A DNA stretch of 64,000 nt, taken from the NCBI GenBank assembly GCA_010015745.1, contig ML978218.1, positions 62,001 through 126,000 on the forward strand, read 5' to 3'. This document shows, piece by piece, positions 52,388 through 63,517 of the stretch. The notes under the pieces were generated by a model. That model saw nothing but the letters and a program-made list of their open reading frames with translations. It was not told where the DNA came from and did not search any database. Source of the stretch: Setomelanomma holmii. Taxonomy: Eukaryota > Ascomycota > Dothideomycetes > Pleosporales > Phaeosphaeriaceae. The translations under genes and the position numbers were made by a program. The stretch's first letter is position 1. Every line of letters starts with the position of its first letter.

Positions 52388-54667
52388 ATGGCACAGAAAA
52401 ATGAGTCAGACATCACTGGACTCGAAAACCAGCTGCGAGGCATGATTCTGGGAAATGTGCGCATCGCAAATGGCCAAGCCAATCCAGATGCCTACACCCA
52501 ACGTGGAAGAGGGCGGGGGCGAGGAGGATTCTGGCGAGGCAACAAGAACCACCAAGGGCACTCCGAGCATGAGCATGGACCACACACTCCTTCCTTATCA
52601 TCAAATTCATCGTCAAGTCGAGGTAGAGGGGATGGCTTCCATCATCGCGGACATCGCCATCATGGCCATCTACCCGGACATCATGCTCAAAACGGGCCCA
52701 TCACTTCACCAAATGGACCTGCACCACCGGGCCCAAGAGAGCAGGGTACGACGCCTTCAATACAGCCTCAGCATGCTGGTAGACTTTCAGCGGCACATAA
52801 TACCCAAAGCAGCCAGGGTCCCAGGATTTTGCAGCGTTCGCATGATGCTAAAGCTCACGGGCAGAACGGCTCATCAGGGCCACATCAATCCCGCCCACAA
52901 GGTCCTCACCAGCCCCGATCTCATGCTGTTCAGCCCCGAGAGAACCCAGCGGCCCAAGTCGAGCATCTGGAAGCCCTAGCTGACCAAGAGATTCCTAAAG
53001 TAGTGATGGGTCTTGCTGAGTTCGAAGAGAAGGAAGCATTCAGAAGACATCTAGAGAGTGTTTTGCAGCAAGCGTTTGCAGAGCAATATTCAGGCGACAT
53101 CGCCACGATCTCTTTGGTTGGATTCGGTAGTCTAGCGTCCGGCTTCGGTATGCCTGGCTCTGACATGGATCTTGCTGTCGTTCCCGGCTGGAAGGATCCT
53201 TCGAAAGCTAACGAGATCGTCATTGACCGCGAAATACCGCGCTTGCTTGAGCGAGCTGTCCTAGACGCCAAGATGGGTGGTCGTCTCTTAACGCGAACTC
53301 GAGTGCCAATCCTCAAGGTGTGCCAGAAGCCAACAGAGACTCTTTACGACGCACTGTGTGAGGAGCGGAAGAAGTGGGATGAGCTGCCTGAAGAGGAACA
53401 GTATCCTACTGACGCGCCAGTCGAGCCGTCACCGTTACCCGACTTGTTGGTCGATGTAGAAGGTGCCAAATCAGCGGACAGTGTGCAGCCTGCGGAGAGC
53501 CCAGGACTTGGTGACGCCTTCCCAGAATTGGGTTCCGCACCTCCCCCACGGAGGAAGAAGCCCACACCAAAGACGTCCGCGGATGCAGAGACAGCAAAGG
53601 CTGTCACAGCAAAATCGCCAGTTGAGCCTCAACCGACTGGTGATACTGCAGCTGGTGGACAAGACAAGTCACACCAAAATCGTCCTCAGCACCACCGCGA
53701 AAAAGCTTGGATGCGCGAAAAGGTTCTTGGTCCTCTAGACTTCCCCAAAGACGGCGTTGGAATCTTATGCGATATCAACTTTTCTAACCCGCTTGGCATA
53801 TATAACACCCACATGTTGCGTTGCTATTCACTTACAGACCCTCGGGTTCGCCTCATCGTCCTTTTCGTGAAGTCATGGGCAAAGCGCCGTAAGATCAACA
53901 GCTCTTACTCCGGTACTCTATCCTCGTATGGATGGGTCCTCATGGTATTGCACTACCTCGTCAACGTAACGCAGCCACCGGTCTGTCCTAACCTTCAGCT
54001 TGCCGTGCAACCACCCAAGGACGTAGCTCAGTTGGAGGAGTTCTTCAAGAACACAACAATCAGCGGCTACACAGTTCGCTTTTGGCGAAACGAACAAGAG
54101 ATCATTCAGGCAGCTCAAGCTGGACAGCTTTCGCAAAACAGGCAATCGATTGGTTCCCTCCTCCGCGGCTTCTTCCAGTATTATGCCTCAATATCTGCAT
54201 ATAGCTACGGTCCGCGCCCTCCACAGTTCTACTGGACCAACGAGGTGCTGTCGCTGCGCACACCAGGTGGTATTCGATCAAAACAGGACAAAGGTTGGGT
54301 CAGTGCCAAGACAACGGTCACGGCGGAGAAGAAGGTGACCAATCGGTACCTGTTCGCTATCGAGGATCCCTTCGAGCTTGATCATAACGTCGCCAGGACA
54401 GTTACACATCGTGGCATTGTTGCAATTCGAGACGAGTTCCGACGCGCTTGGAGGATATTGAGCGCCATTGGAAGGGGTGTGCAGCCAGAAGGAGGTATCT
54501 TCGATGAAGTCGTTGAGAGCCCGCTGCCACCTCTCACACCAAAAGAAGCGCCTGAGCCAGCGGACGAACCAGAGACGGGGACCATTGAGACTCTCGGTAT
54601 CAACGGAGAGGAAAACAGTACTCCAGGGAAAGTGCAACAGACGGAAGAGAAGCCTGCTGGCTTGTAA
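52388..54667 (+). CDS. Cid1-type non-canonical poly(A)/poly(U) polymerase
   Basis: An intronless frame of 759 aa. The N-terminal 200 residues are Gly/Arg/His-rich (RGRGRGRGGFWRGN) and likely bind RNA. The nucleotidyltransferase signature is GFGSLASGFGMPGSDMDLAV (residues about 244-263), with the metal-binding D-x-D. The third catalytic aspartate lies in GILCDINFSNPLG near 461. An Ala/Pro-rich, low-complexity insertion separates these two halves. The PAP-associated part follows: VRLIVLFVKSWAKRRKIN, SSYGWVLMVLHYLVNVTQPP and SIGSLLRGFFQYYA. Such enzymes add A or U tails to RNA in the cytoplasm. Which nucleotide is used cannot be decided from sequence alone. Confidence 0.88.
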   Translation: MAQKNESDITGLENQLRGMILGNVRIANGQANPDAYTQRGRGRGRGGFWRGNKNHQGHSEHEHGPHTPSLSSNSSSSRGRGDGFHHRGHRHHGHLPGHHAQNGPITSPNGPAPPGPREQGTTPSIQPQHAGRLSAAHNTQSSQGPRILQRSHDAKAHGQNGSSGPHQSRPQGPHQPRSHAVQPRENPAAQVEHLEALADQEIPKVVMGLAEFEEKEAFRRHLESVLQQAFAEQYSGDIATISLVGFGSLASGFGMPGSDMDLAVVPGWKDPSKANEIVIDREIPRLLERAVLDAKMGGRLLTRTRVPILKVCQKPTETLYDALCEERKKWDELPEEEQYPTDAPVEPSPLPDLLVDVEGAKSADSVQPAESPGLGDAFPELGSAPPPRRKKPTPKTSADAETAKAVTAKSPVEPQPTGDTAAGGQDKSHQNRPQHHREKAWMREKVLGPLDFPKDGVGILCDINFSNPLGIYNTHMLRCYSLTDPRVRLIVLFVKSWAKRRKINSSYSGTLSSYGWVLMVLHYLVNVTQPPVCPNLQLAVQPPKDVAQLEEFFKNTTISGYTVRFWRNEQEIIQAAQAGQLSQNRQSIGSLLRGFFQYYASISAYSYGPRPPQFYWTNEVLSLRTPGGIRSKQDKGWVSAKTTVTAEKKVTNRYLFAIEDPFELDHNVARTVTHRGIVAIRDEFRRAWRILSAIGRGVQPEGGIFDEVVESPLPPLTPKEAPEPADEPETGTIETLGINGEENSTPGKVQQTEEKPAGL

Positions 54668-57418
54668 GCTATGTCGACAAGCTAGCGATATCTAAGGCTC
54701 TCATGTCTTGTCTCTTCTACGTAGCGGCTTTACGACATTACGACATTTGCATATTCAGCACGCGTTATAAAGGTCGAGCATGAAGGAACAATGCTGTGCC
54801 GCCGTCCCCTTTACCCCAACAACACCCAGTCTTTGTATGATAGTTCTTCCATGGAGAGAGAAATCAGCCACCTTCCAAGATCCGTTCATAATCACACTGG
54901 ATGAATTTCCGTCAAGCGCCGTCATTCGTATCTAAGTTCCATTGAAGATCTTGCTTCGTGACAAGATGAGTCGAGGTAACATGGTAAGAGAAGACAGCTA
55001 CGATAGGCGAGCAAGCACAGCTCGAGAATGATCCTAGGAAAGAATCAATTCTACCAAAACTATTAACTGTTTGCATTCTCATATCACGAACAAAAAGAGT
55101 GGAGCCATCGCAGTGTGAAGAATCGTGAAGCCTTGACTTGGGAACGGACTAGAACGCGGGAGTAGGCTGTAGCTGCAGTGAGTACACCCGTTCATCGGTA
55201 CTAAGTAATGCAGGTCAAGACCCAGCCAATGATTATGTTGCGATGCGCGAACCAAATTACCAGCCCAGCCATCGCTAGGCAAGGCCAACTTGCTCACCTT
55301 TCTTTCTCCCTCCCTCACGACCTTCACAGAAATCTCTCCTCATTTGCAAAAGTTCATACCAGTTATGGCAACATGCTACCAAATCACCCAACAAATCGGC
55401 CGTACAGCGCACAAAATAAGTACATGTTCTGCGAAGGGGACACCCAGTTCTAATGCTGAAATTACTATAGTAGCGTGGAGACTCGCAGTTCGAAACATGT
55501 TATTGTAATACTGGACGACAGGCGGCAAATGACGACCGTGTGGGCAAGCCAAACACGACATGTTGCGGCATCCAAGATCTCGTCTTCAAAGCACCTGAGC
55601 CAATGGCATATGCTACTGCATCGTTCGTGAGGCAGTCGCTCTCTATCGCGAGCTCGTTCATGTCAGTGTTGGCAACACCAACCTCGGCGCCCTGGAATCT
55701 TCATCGCCCACTGCAGCGTCGGTAAGTCCAAGCTCGTTAGGGGAGACTTCAGGCTCAGCAAGTTCGCATGCCAGAAAACCTGTGGCTCTTCCCGTTGGTC
55801 TAGGTGTTGGCCTCGGCGTAGGTGCTGTGATTGTTTCTGGCATTGTGCTTATCTACCCTCGACGGCGGAAGAACAAGCGTGTCAATCCTGTTTCCATGCG
55901 TGTCCAATCATTGCACCTGCGATAGCCGCTGTCTGATTGCGCCATCAACTGCCAGCTCTGACAGAACTCTCAGCCCAGCAAGACTGTATCCTGCTTGATA
56001 TGTTCAGCACGCACCGTGGATACAGTGCACGAATGTGCCGCAGAACAAAGTCTACCAGCAAATTAGACTCGTAGATTCCCGTCGCAATTTGACGGTGAGT
56101 CTTTCAAGACAGCCGCACTAACTGGACGCCGATGTCGTCCACGCCACAGTCCAGAAGATTCGAGGTACTTTCGGGTCTACAGAAAACGCCATCCGAATTT
56201 CGTTTATCTTGTTCAAGCCGTGTTTTGGACCTGGCCGCTTTTCTCAATAGTACTAAAGATGGTTGAGTCGGCTACTCGGAAATTGCGATGCAGTTCTACA
56301 TGCTCTGAATGCTCCCCAAGACATGAACAGTTCTGCAGGACATTGTCTGTCAATAAAATTCAGATCCGGCCAACACGAGAGGGGCGATCATCTTGGCGTG
56401 TAGCTGAGACTTCTCGAAGGAGACCAGAGCCAGAATTCATGAATCTCTGCCCTCTGCAAATTTAGTAACGTTAGTACGCGTGATAATGATGAGGAGAGGA
56501 GAGGAGCAGGACGTGCAGAGCTCTTATACCCGCAGCCAAGACCATCACTGGAGAAATTGGCCAGCTTTTCTACGTCACCGAGACCACTCCACAGCAGAGC
56601 ACATCGTTTGGTGCTTTGCAAGTTTTGGCATGTCATTGACTCGGTGCTTTGAGCGCGTCCACCTTGGAAAGCAGAACTAATTCCATTTTGAAAGCAAGTT
56701 TCAGTAGTGGACAAAGTCTGGCGTATACTTGCACTTCATGCGCACCTCAGAGCCTTCTTTCGCGTCAGTGCCTTTTCTGAATGTACCTGCGAGCAGAAGC
56801 GGAGACATAATAAGATGCAAGATTCAATTTGTACACGCTTGAAAGCATGTGTAGCATCGCGTCGAGTTCTCGATGGGGAAGGAGCGACAGACGCAATCAT
56901 GCGAGTGTCCCACATTGATTTTGCAAATGTGCGCAATGTGCGAAGTGATGAGGAAGAAGAACAAGCATTATCACTCAGCTACATGAGGTGTGGTCGCTTA
57001 AGACGCGCGTGTCTTGACTTCACGACCAAGTGCCATTACTGCAACTATCGTGTAAGAAGATACTAGAGTTATAATGCAAAGGCAGCTAGGCTATAAGAAT
57101 GTGTACTCGCTGCGATGACGTCAGCTTTTGAGCTAAGCCTGGGGCTTTGCTCGCTTGTATGAGGCATACCGGCATACCTACGCTTGATTTGCTGGAATAA
57201 ACAGGGGTCTGCTGGAAGACCTCAGGCATCGGCCATAAAGGTCTCTCGTGCCCCATACCCTGCTTCCATGCGTATCATCTTGAAATACTCCTCCTTTACT
57301 ACTCTGGTACCCATATTCCACTTGCTAGCTTCATCCTATTGTGTTTACTTTCTTATCTCGACCCTTGACTCTCAAACACCGCACTACCGTGCGCTTTTTG
57401 CGTTGCGCTGCCCTAAGC
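54668..57418. other. Gene-poor stretch of about 2.75 kb
   Basis: No well-supported gene. It contains one membrane-anchor fragment (see 55599-55925). A frame at 56707-57066 lacks family resemblance and is not listed as a gene. Confidence 0.45.
55599..55925 (+). pseudogene. Fragment of a Ser-rich single-pass membrane protein
   Basis: A 109-codon stretch between stops (TGA at 55596 and TAG at 55923) reads as a fungal wall- or membrane-protein tail. A Ser/Thr-rich linker (SPSSLGETSGSASSHARK) is followed by a Gly/Val hydrophobic helix (GVGLGVGAVIVSGIVLIYP) and a basic stop-transfer run RRRKNKR. No ATG and no convincing upstream exon are seen. It may be the last exon of a lost gene. No function can be given. 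Confidence 0.3.
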
Positions 57419-58117
57419 ATGGACACCTTCGAGCCCATGCCTTGGGATTTCGCACATTCCATTCTGGGTGATGCGCAATATGAAATGCGGTTGCGACCTA
57501 TGACTCCAGCTTGGAGCTCGGCCTTCGACGATGTACTCGGCCTCGACGAGTACTACACTACGAGTCTGATTTCGCCTACTATGGTTGGCTCCTTGGACGA
57601 CTGTTACGACTCATTCGCTCCGGATTCGTCTCCATGGAGCCTATACAATATGTCCAGGGCTCACGAACCACGCGATGACAGATATGCAACGTCTGCATAC
57701 GAAAGCTCGACGTTCCCTGATGAAACTTTAGTCACCGTGCCGTCCCGCACGCTGCCTTTGGTCCAGTTCAATGTGTACGCATGCAGTCCTCACATGCCCT
57801 GTGATGCGTACTGGAGCGCCAGCCTTTCCGGAACGTACCGCCGTGGTAACCTCAGGCGCCGCACAGGAACTCGACAAACAGAGCATGAGCCGGACAGAGC
57901 TTCAAGGACGTGTTCCGGATTCGCAACACAGTCACCATCTTGTGGGGTTCCCGCCGGATCATACAAACATCATCGTGAAAGTGTGGACATTAGAAACATG
58001 GTGGAATACCGTAGCGGCACGTCCCAATTGTCCTGTCAGGCTTGCGGCCACTGGAAATGTCACGATTGCTCAGAATTCCATGAGCCTTTCTCTGACAAAT
58101 TCTCCGATCTCAACTGA
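57419..58117 (+). CDS. Hypothetical protein, model uncertain
   Basis: An open frame of 232 aa from ATG 57419 (MDTFEPMPWDFAHSIL). The first about 130 residues look protein-like: acidic, aromatic-rich, few repeats. From about 57800 a different frame looks equally good (FPERTAVVTSGAAQELD, IIVKVWTLETWWNTVAARPN) and ends at a strong GTAAGT near 58164. A plausible acceptor (TTACAG) follows 50 bp later. So the true gene may switch frame near 57800 and continue into a second exon, or may be decayed there. I recognise no domain. Confidence 0.3.
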   Translation: MDTFEPMPWDFAHSILGDAQYEMRLRPMTPAWSSAFDDVLGLDEYYTTSLISPTMVGSLDDCYDSFAPDSSPWSLYNMSRAHEPRDDRYATSAYESSTFPDETLVTVPSRTLPLVQFNVYACSPHMPCDAYWSASLSGTYRRGNLRRRTGTRQTEHEPDRASRTCSGFATQSPSCGVPAGSYKHHRESVDIRNMVEYRSGTSQLSCQACGHWKCHDCSEFHEPFSDKFSDLN

Positions 58118-58889
58118 TGGGTTATTTCACCCTGCAATGAGAGAGATAACATATGCGGGCGGGTAAGTCTCCAATCTTTCCAAAGGCCATGCAATGAAGC
58201 TAACGCACACTATTACAGGTTTCGTACCACTTGGCTATCTTCCAATCTCGCTGCATTCTCCTTACCCCCAGCTCTTTTTTTTTTTTTTTTGCTTCATCAT
58301 TTACTTGGCACCCCACGTTCCCTCGGCATCCATATTGAGCTTCGACAACGCCGAATCCGCATTTCCTATGGAAAGAGGGGAGAACAGCAATGGTTTTCTT
58401 GGCGAGGATCACATCGTGGCAATGTAGCTGCGATGCAATCACCGTCAAGAACACATGAGTGTATGCACTAAGTCTGGAGACCTAAACGATTACAACAAGT
58501 CTTGAATGCGTGAATGCATCAACACTCAACCGATGGCGGAAAATCTGGCTGCGGCTGCGCAATGCTGGCAAGACACCCGTCCGGGATCACGAAGACGAAA
58601 AACTCTAGTGAAGAATAACGCCTACCTCAAATTACACCAAGCATTGCGCACCACAGCCTACGTCCCTCTGCGCCTTCCGTCACGAGACACAAACAATTCA
58701 ATCGATCCAAACGAAGCAAGCCCTCGAACAACATACCGAGCCATTGCAAAAGATTACCCCACGACGCATCTTACCTCTTTTTCGACCACACTGGCTTCCC
58801 CTTTCAGAGACGCGTCGAAGACAAAGAGCTGACATCCAACCACGCAATCACCCTCGCAATCCCAGATTACAATCACTGATTTTTCCTCG
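58118..58889. other. Intergenic, upstream of the zinc-finger gene
   Basis: About 0.77 kb without a supported gene beyond the possible second exon mentioned for 57419-58117. Confidence 0.35.
58275..58290. repeat. Homopolymer T(16)
   Basis: Sixteen uninterrupted T, a probable length-variable site. Confidence 0.9.
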
Positions 58890-59651
58890 ATGGAGCCTCC
58901 TATGGTTGTTTCTCTTTTCGATGTTGAGATAAAGCTCAACATCGAGTTCAGGAAAGTCCTTGGAAGCCGCTACCACGCCCAAGACCAGATGACTGACGTG
59001 GAAACTGCAACCCCACCGCCTTCCCTTGGCCACTATGCTGCCGGACTGGATGAAGATTACGTCCCATCGCCTCCAGCAGAAGACAACTTCAACATCCCTG
59101 CCACACCTACCCCTGAAATATCAGCAGCACCCGGACCAACCCCATTCACCCCATCAACACCGAACACTCCATCAGGGACGGACTCACCACCATCAGCAGT
59201 ATCCATCGACGGGACAGGCACAGCGTCAGACAATTCCTCGAGCCCGGCATCACACAGCTCGCCCACCCTCACATTCGCATCCACAACCCCGTCCTCCAGC
59301 TCCGCGAGCCACACACCGCCCAGCTCATCCAGTTCACCACTACCATCCTCGCCCACCCTCTTCCCCTACGCCTGCTCCACCTGCGACCTCGCATTCCGCA
59401 CCAGTGGCCAACTAATCAAGCACCGGCATCGCAAGCACGAGAGACGCTTCTTGTGTCTCGAACCCGCATGCATAGCTGCATTCCATCTCAAAAAAGACTT
59501 GGAGCGGCACGTGACGAGCAAGCATGATGACATGGTGCGCACAGAGTGTGTCTTGATTGGGTGTGGGAAGACATTTACGAGGAAGGATAACATGTTGCGG
59601 CATATGCGAAAGGATCATGGGATGGGTGAGGGGCGAAGAGTTGGTCGATGA
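58890..59651 (+). CDS. C2H2 zinc-finger protein
   Basis: Single exon, 253 aa. The first 160 residues are Ser/Pro/Thr-rich and disordered. Three C2H2 fingers follow at the C-terminus: CSTCDLAFRTSGQLIKHRH, then CLEPACIAAFHLKKDLERH, and CVLIGCGKTFTRKDNMLRH. Each is completed by a second histidine, and all zinc ligands are present. The likely role is a DNA-binding regulator in the nucleus; targets are unknown. The ATG at 58890 is used; an in-frame ATG at 58989 is an alternative start that would lose about 33 residues and none of the fingers. Confidence 0.75.
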   Translation: MEPPMVVSLFDVEIKLNIEFRKVLGSRYHAQDQMTDVETATPPPSLGHYAAGLDEDYVPSPPAEDNFNIPATPTPEISAAPGPTPFTPSTPNTPSGTDSPPSAVSIDGTGTASDNSSSPASHSSPTLTFASTTPSSSSASHTPPSSSSSPLPSSPTLFPYACSTCDLAFRTSGQLIKHRHRKHERRFLCLEPACIAAFHLKKDLERHVTSKHDDMVRTECVLIGCGKTFTRKDNMLRHMRKDHGMGEGRRVGR

Positions 59652-60578
59652 GGAATTCTCATTTTGTCTCTTTTCTTTTGTGTTGTGTTTTTATGTGTTA
59701 TCTAGCGAGCCGGTTGGGTAGGCGCATTCTCCAGATTCACGCTAAATAGATTTTTTCACACACTGATTTCAATAAAATGTTAACTTATGTGCACGGTGCG
59801 ATAGTGATTGGTAAGGCTACTTGGTGTAGTCTCTGCTAATCGATACCCTATTATTATACTAGGCTCTTGCTATCACTTTGTGGAACAGCTCGATGTGCTA
59901 AGACTCTACGAACATCTATGTCCAGCACAGCGCCATGACAAAGCCGCTCGATCGTCTTCAGTCCGCCTTTCTCTCCAACCATTGTGAAGTTTGATTCCCA
60001 GGTCGGCTTTTCGATTATGCAGTGTGCAAAGTCACCAACCAATCTTTACGTTTGCATCCATTCAAGGGTTTCGTAGAAAAGTGCGAAAGAAGCGAGCGAA
60101 AAGGTCATTGAGGAAGGGGCATGTGTCTCCGTGGCAAAAGCCAAATCATGGCAGGAAGATGTCGATGTTTCGAGATCTGCAATGCTGAAAGCAGAAAGCC
60201 ACTGCGAGGACACCATGAAATAGCGCAACTATAGATTTGTTTCCAGGTATTGATTTCAGTTTGTGTGGGGGTGAAGATTATGATGGCATAATCGAGACTA
60301 CTGTATACCTTGTCGCCTCCCAGATCCTGTAATGTCGTTTCTACTCCCTGCACGGTGCGCCATGCTCATAATTCTATATCACACCCAGTACCGAAGTTTC
60401 AAGGGCCGAAAGGCTGGCTTCACACAATCCTATTCATCCCCTCCAATCCAAAATGTTATATACTAAAAGTGCGCATAAAGCGCTATGGCGAACAAGTCCT
60501 TGCAATTAAATATACAAGGCAACTCTGAAGAATGGCCAACATTTCCCGACATTATCGCCGCCGTCTGACAGCATCCCA
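59652..60578. other. Intergenic between convergent genes
   Basis: About 0.93 kb with the 3' ends of the zinc-finger gene and VPS35. No gene seen. Confidence 0.45.
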
Positions 60579-63517
60579 CTATTTCGCTGTCGTGACTACG
60601 CCTTCGTACTCCCTGCTCGCTATGTAGTCAAGCGTGCGCTGGAAATGTTTCCTTGGGTTCTCGAGGCTTGATGCGTTCTCGTTGGATTGGAGGTTCGAAT
60701 GTATGAGCTCGATCAGGCCATTGAGGTATTTGGTGGTGACCTGTACTTCATGAGCGCGGATGGCTTTGAGTATGTGTGAGCATATGGTACTTACAGCATC
60801 GTTCTCCTGGTCAAAGTAGTAGACGTATCTGTTCAGGATCTCAACGAACAGCTCAACTGAGACAGCGGCATCCATGCACGCATCGGCGACACGGAGCGCA
60901 CGTTGTAAGCACTCAAGTACTCGCTTGCCATCACGATAAAGCTGATGTGGTTAGCTCTTTTCATAATCGTTACGTGTTTGGAAGACTCACATTCTTGGGA
61001 TCTTCTTCGCCCAACGCCCTGATCTCGGTCGCCCACCACAAGTGACTAGCAAGATACACCGCCCGACACTGATCTGGTTTCTTAAGTAATTTGCTTCCGT
61101 GGAGAGCACACTTGGTGATCAGTGTGTCGTAGTTCTCCTTCCCAAAATTCCTCGTGGTGTGCAGCCCACTCGCAATCACGCAAACAGCCTGGAATTGTGC
61201 TCTCGAATCGCTGATCGCCTCCTCGTAGATGGTAAATGCTTGCGCAAAGTACTCGTATGCAACTTCTTCGAAGTTGTTCTGATCTGCAACCTGACCACAG
61301 GCGATAAAGAGGCGGAGAGAGAGGTCTGCAGAGCCATGGACTCGAGTGTAAAGCGTAGACAAGGTGTTGTGCATGAACTTGTAGAGGGCGGATGATTGTG
61401 ATTGCCAGTTGTCATCGAAGTGTTCGCGCTTCTTGTACTGCCGCGCGAGCTTGAGAGATGCTGTAATGATGGCGGGTGTGGTGTACTTGACGCGCTCGTT
61501 GCCTTCCGAGAAAGCTTTTCGCGCTGCTTGTAAGAGCTATAATTGTGTCAGATCTGTATGTGTCGCACTCATATTGGCGCTTACCTTGAACTGTGTGTCG
61601 TTGTCCTTGCCATGGATCAAGTGCACTATCCGCGCAAGCCAGCCCTGCTCTTCTATCGTCTCTTCTGTTTCTTGCGCCCGTCTTTGTATGGGTCCGCCTG
61701 GGTATCCTGTCGCTTGCTGTATACCTTCTTTGATCAAGACCTTGAGAATCTCCAGTGAGCTCTCCAGGTTCTCCACCGAGGTGACGTAGGTCTGGTTACG
61801 CATTAGGCTTCTCGCGACCTCGCCGGCCACCGCGCGCCGTGTCGGGTATGGTTGCGAATGTAGAAGTGGGATGTAGTTCGGTAACGCCAACGCAGTGAAG
61901 AGTGATACGTAGGTCTTGATGGGCGAGAGGAGAAGGCTGAGAATTTGGCTCTGCGTGGCTTGCGAGTGGAGGTCGGCACTGTTCTGATACTCGCTGACCT
62001 TTTGGTTCGCGAATGTCAAAACCTGGTCGATGTAGTCGAGCCGTTCGGGGTATATGTTTCTGCGTCCATTAGCAAGTACCCCATCCTCTGTATGCCAGTC
62101 AACTCACAATGCTAGGTTCGCAAGCGATACAAGCAACCCAATGGTGTCCTGTATTGGTAGCCGCTGCATCTTCACCAATGTCTGCACCTGCTCGTGGAAA
62201 ATCTCGAACAGCTTGACGTTGCTTGGTATGCCGCGCTTCTTCTCAACAGCACCATCTGTCTCTGCTGTCTCCGTTTCAGTGTCTGCAATCGAAACAGCTG
62301 TTGTTGACGATGCTTCTGTAGGTGGTTCTTCTGCGCCCGGTTGTGCTTCTGACGACTCCCCATTTTGTTGTGCCGGTGCTGGTTCAGGCTCAGCTGCCTT
62401 CTTCTCCTTCACTATCCGCATTTGCTCCAAAAGCTGTGCTATTGACTCTTCCTCGGTCTTCTTGCGCTGCTCCGGGCTTTCCGTCTCAGCTTCTCGCTGC
62501 GCGTATGACGATAATCGGTCCATCAACCCAACTACAATTGCCATGACATTTACGTGCGGATTTAGACGTGCGACAGCGGAGAGGAATTGATCGAGGGTGT
62601 GCAGGTGGAACTCGTCGGGGAAGACCTGGGTAACGACTGCAGCATGTTAGCTCTCTTCTTCACGTGCCATAGTTCAGCGTACCTTCAAGCAGATACTCCT
62701 GCGCCAGAACATCTCGACACTGTACAATCTGCTCCAGCAGCGGATTCAGAATCTTCTTGTAGTTCTCCAAGTCGACCAGCTGGCTTAGCCTAACCAAATT
62801 GCTTCCCACAAGAAGCTGCAGCTCTTGCCGCTCCTTCGTCCGCTGCTCGCGCTCCCTCGAGTGGCCTTGATGTTGTAGCCGCACCCATAGCTTGTTCATC
62901 TCCACAAAATTGGTCAGGATGAAGCTGATCGAGTCTTGCAGGTTGCCCTCGGGACCCTCGCCGTCGCCTGTGGGGAGGTGGTCGCGCGCCTGGCCGGCAA
63001 GATAGTACCGCAGAAACAGGCCGCGTATAGGATGCTGGACCCCGCGACTCATTTCCATCATGTCCTTCATGATCTCCTTGACCGGCGCATCCTCAATAGC
63101 CATATACACGGTACCAACCGTGCACATGAGGTACAGGCGAGGAATGATATTCCCTGCATACTGAACGAGCTCGTACAAGTCGGCGAGGTGGTTGACGGGG
63201 TGGTTCTCGCGCAGGTAGACGGCAAGGTGGCGGAGGGCATCGAACACGGCCATGTAGAGCTCATAGTACTGCTTAGGACCGAGGCTGCTTGTCCGCAGCT
63301 CTGAAACGAGTGTAGAGCTGCGATTGATTTGTTAGTATCACAGGACTCGGAAGAAATATATGAGGAGCTGCCTGAGCTCGTACCTGCACTTGAGCGCATC
63401 CATCAGCTTCCCGGGTGTCTCCAGGCACCGTCGCATGAGCATTGTCTGCTGGCGCACCACGGCGAGGGCATCTTCAAGCAGGCGGGCCTGGTCTTCTACG
63501 GGCGGCGGCGACGCCAT
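60579..63517 (-). CDS. VPS35: VPS35, retromer cargo-recognition subunit
   Basis: Seven exons (63517..63384, 63317..62683, 62636..62108, 62059..61585, 61536..60991, 60941..60795, 60740..60579) give 875 aa with every phase matching. VPS35 is the scaffold of retromer, which returns receptors from endosomes to the Golgi. The N-terminus has RRCLETPGKLMDALKC, then SSLGPKQYYELYMAVFDAL. HPIRGLFLRYYLAGQARDHL carries the PRLYLM/GLFLRYYL region that contacts VPS26. The C-terminal part is a regular helical solenoid (NFEEVAYEYFAQAFTIYEEA). A charged Glu/Ala/Thr-rich insertion (about residues 290-365) interrupts the solenoid; this looks fungal-specific. The gene is intact. Confidence 0.94.

Noticed and set aside
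56707..57066. 119-aa plus-strand frame in the gene-poor tract
   Set aside because: No domain, no signal and no neighbouring exon; looks like chance.
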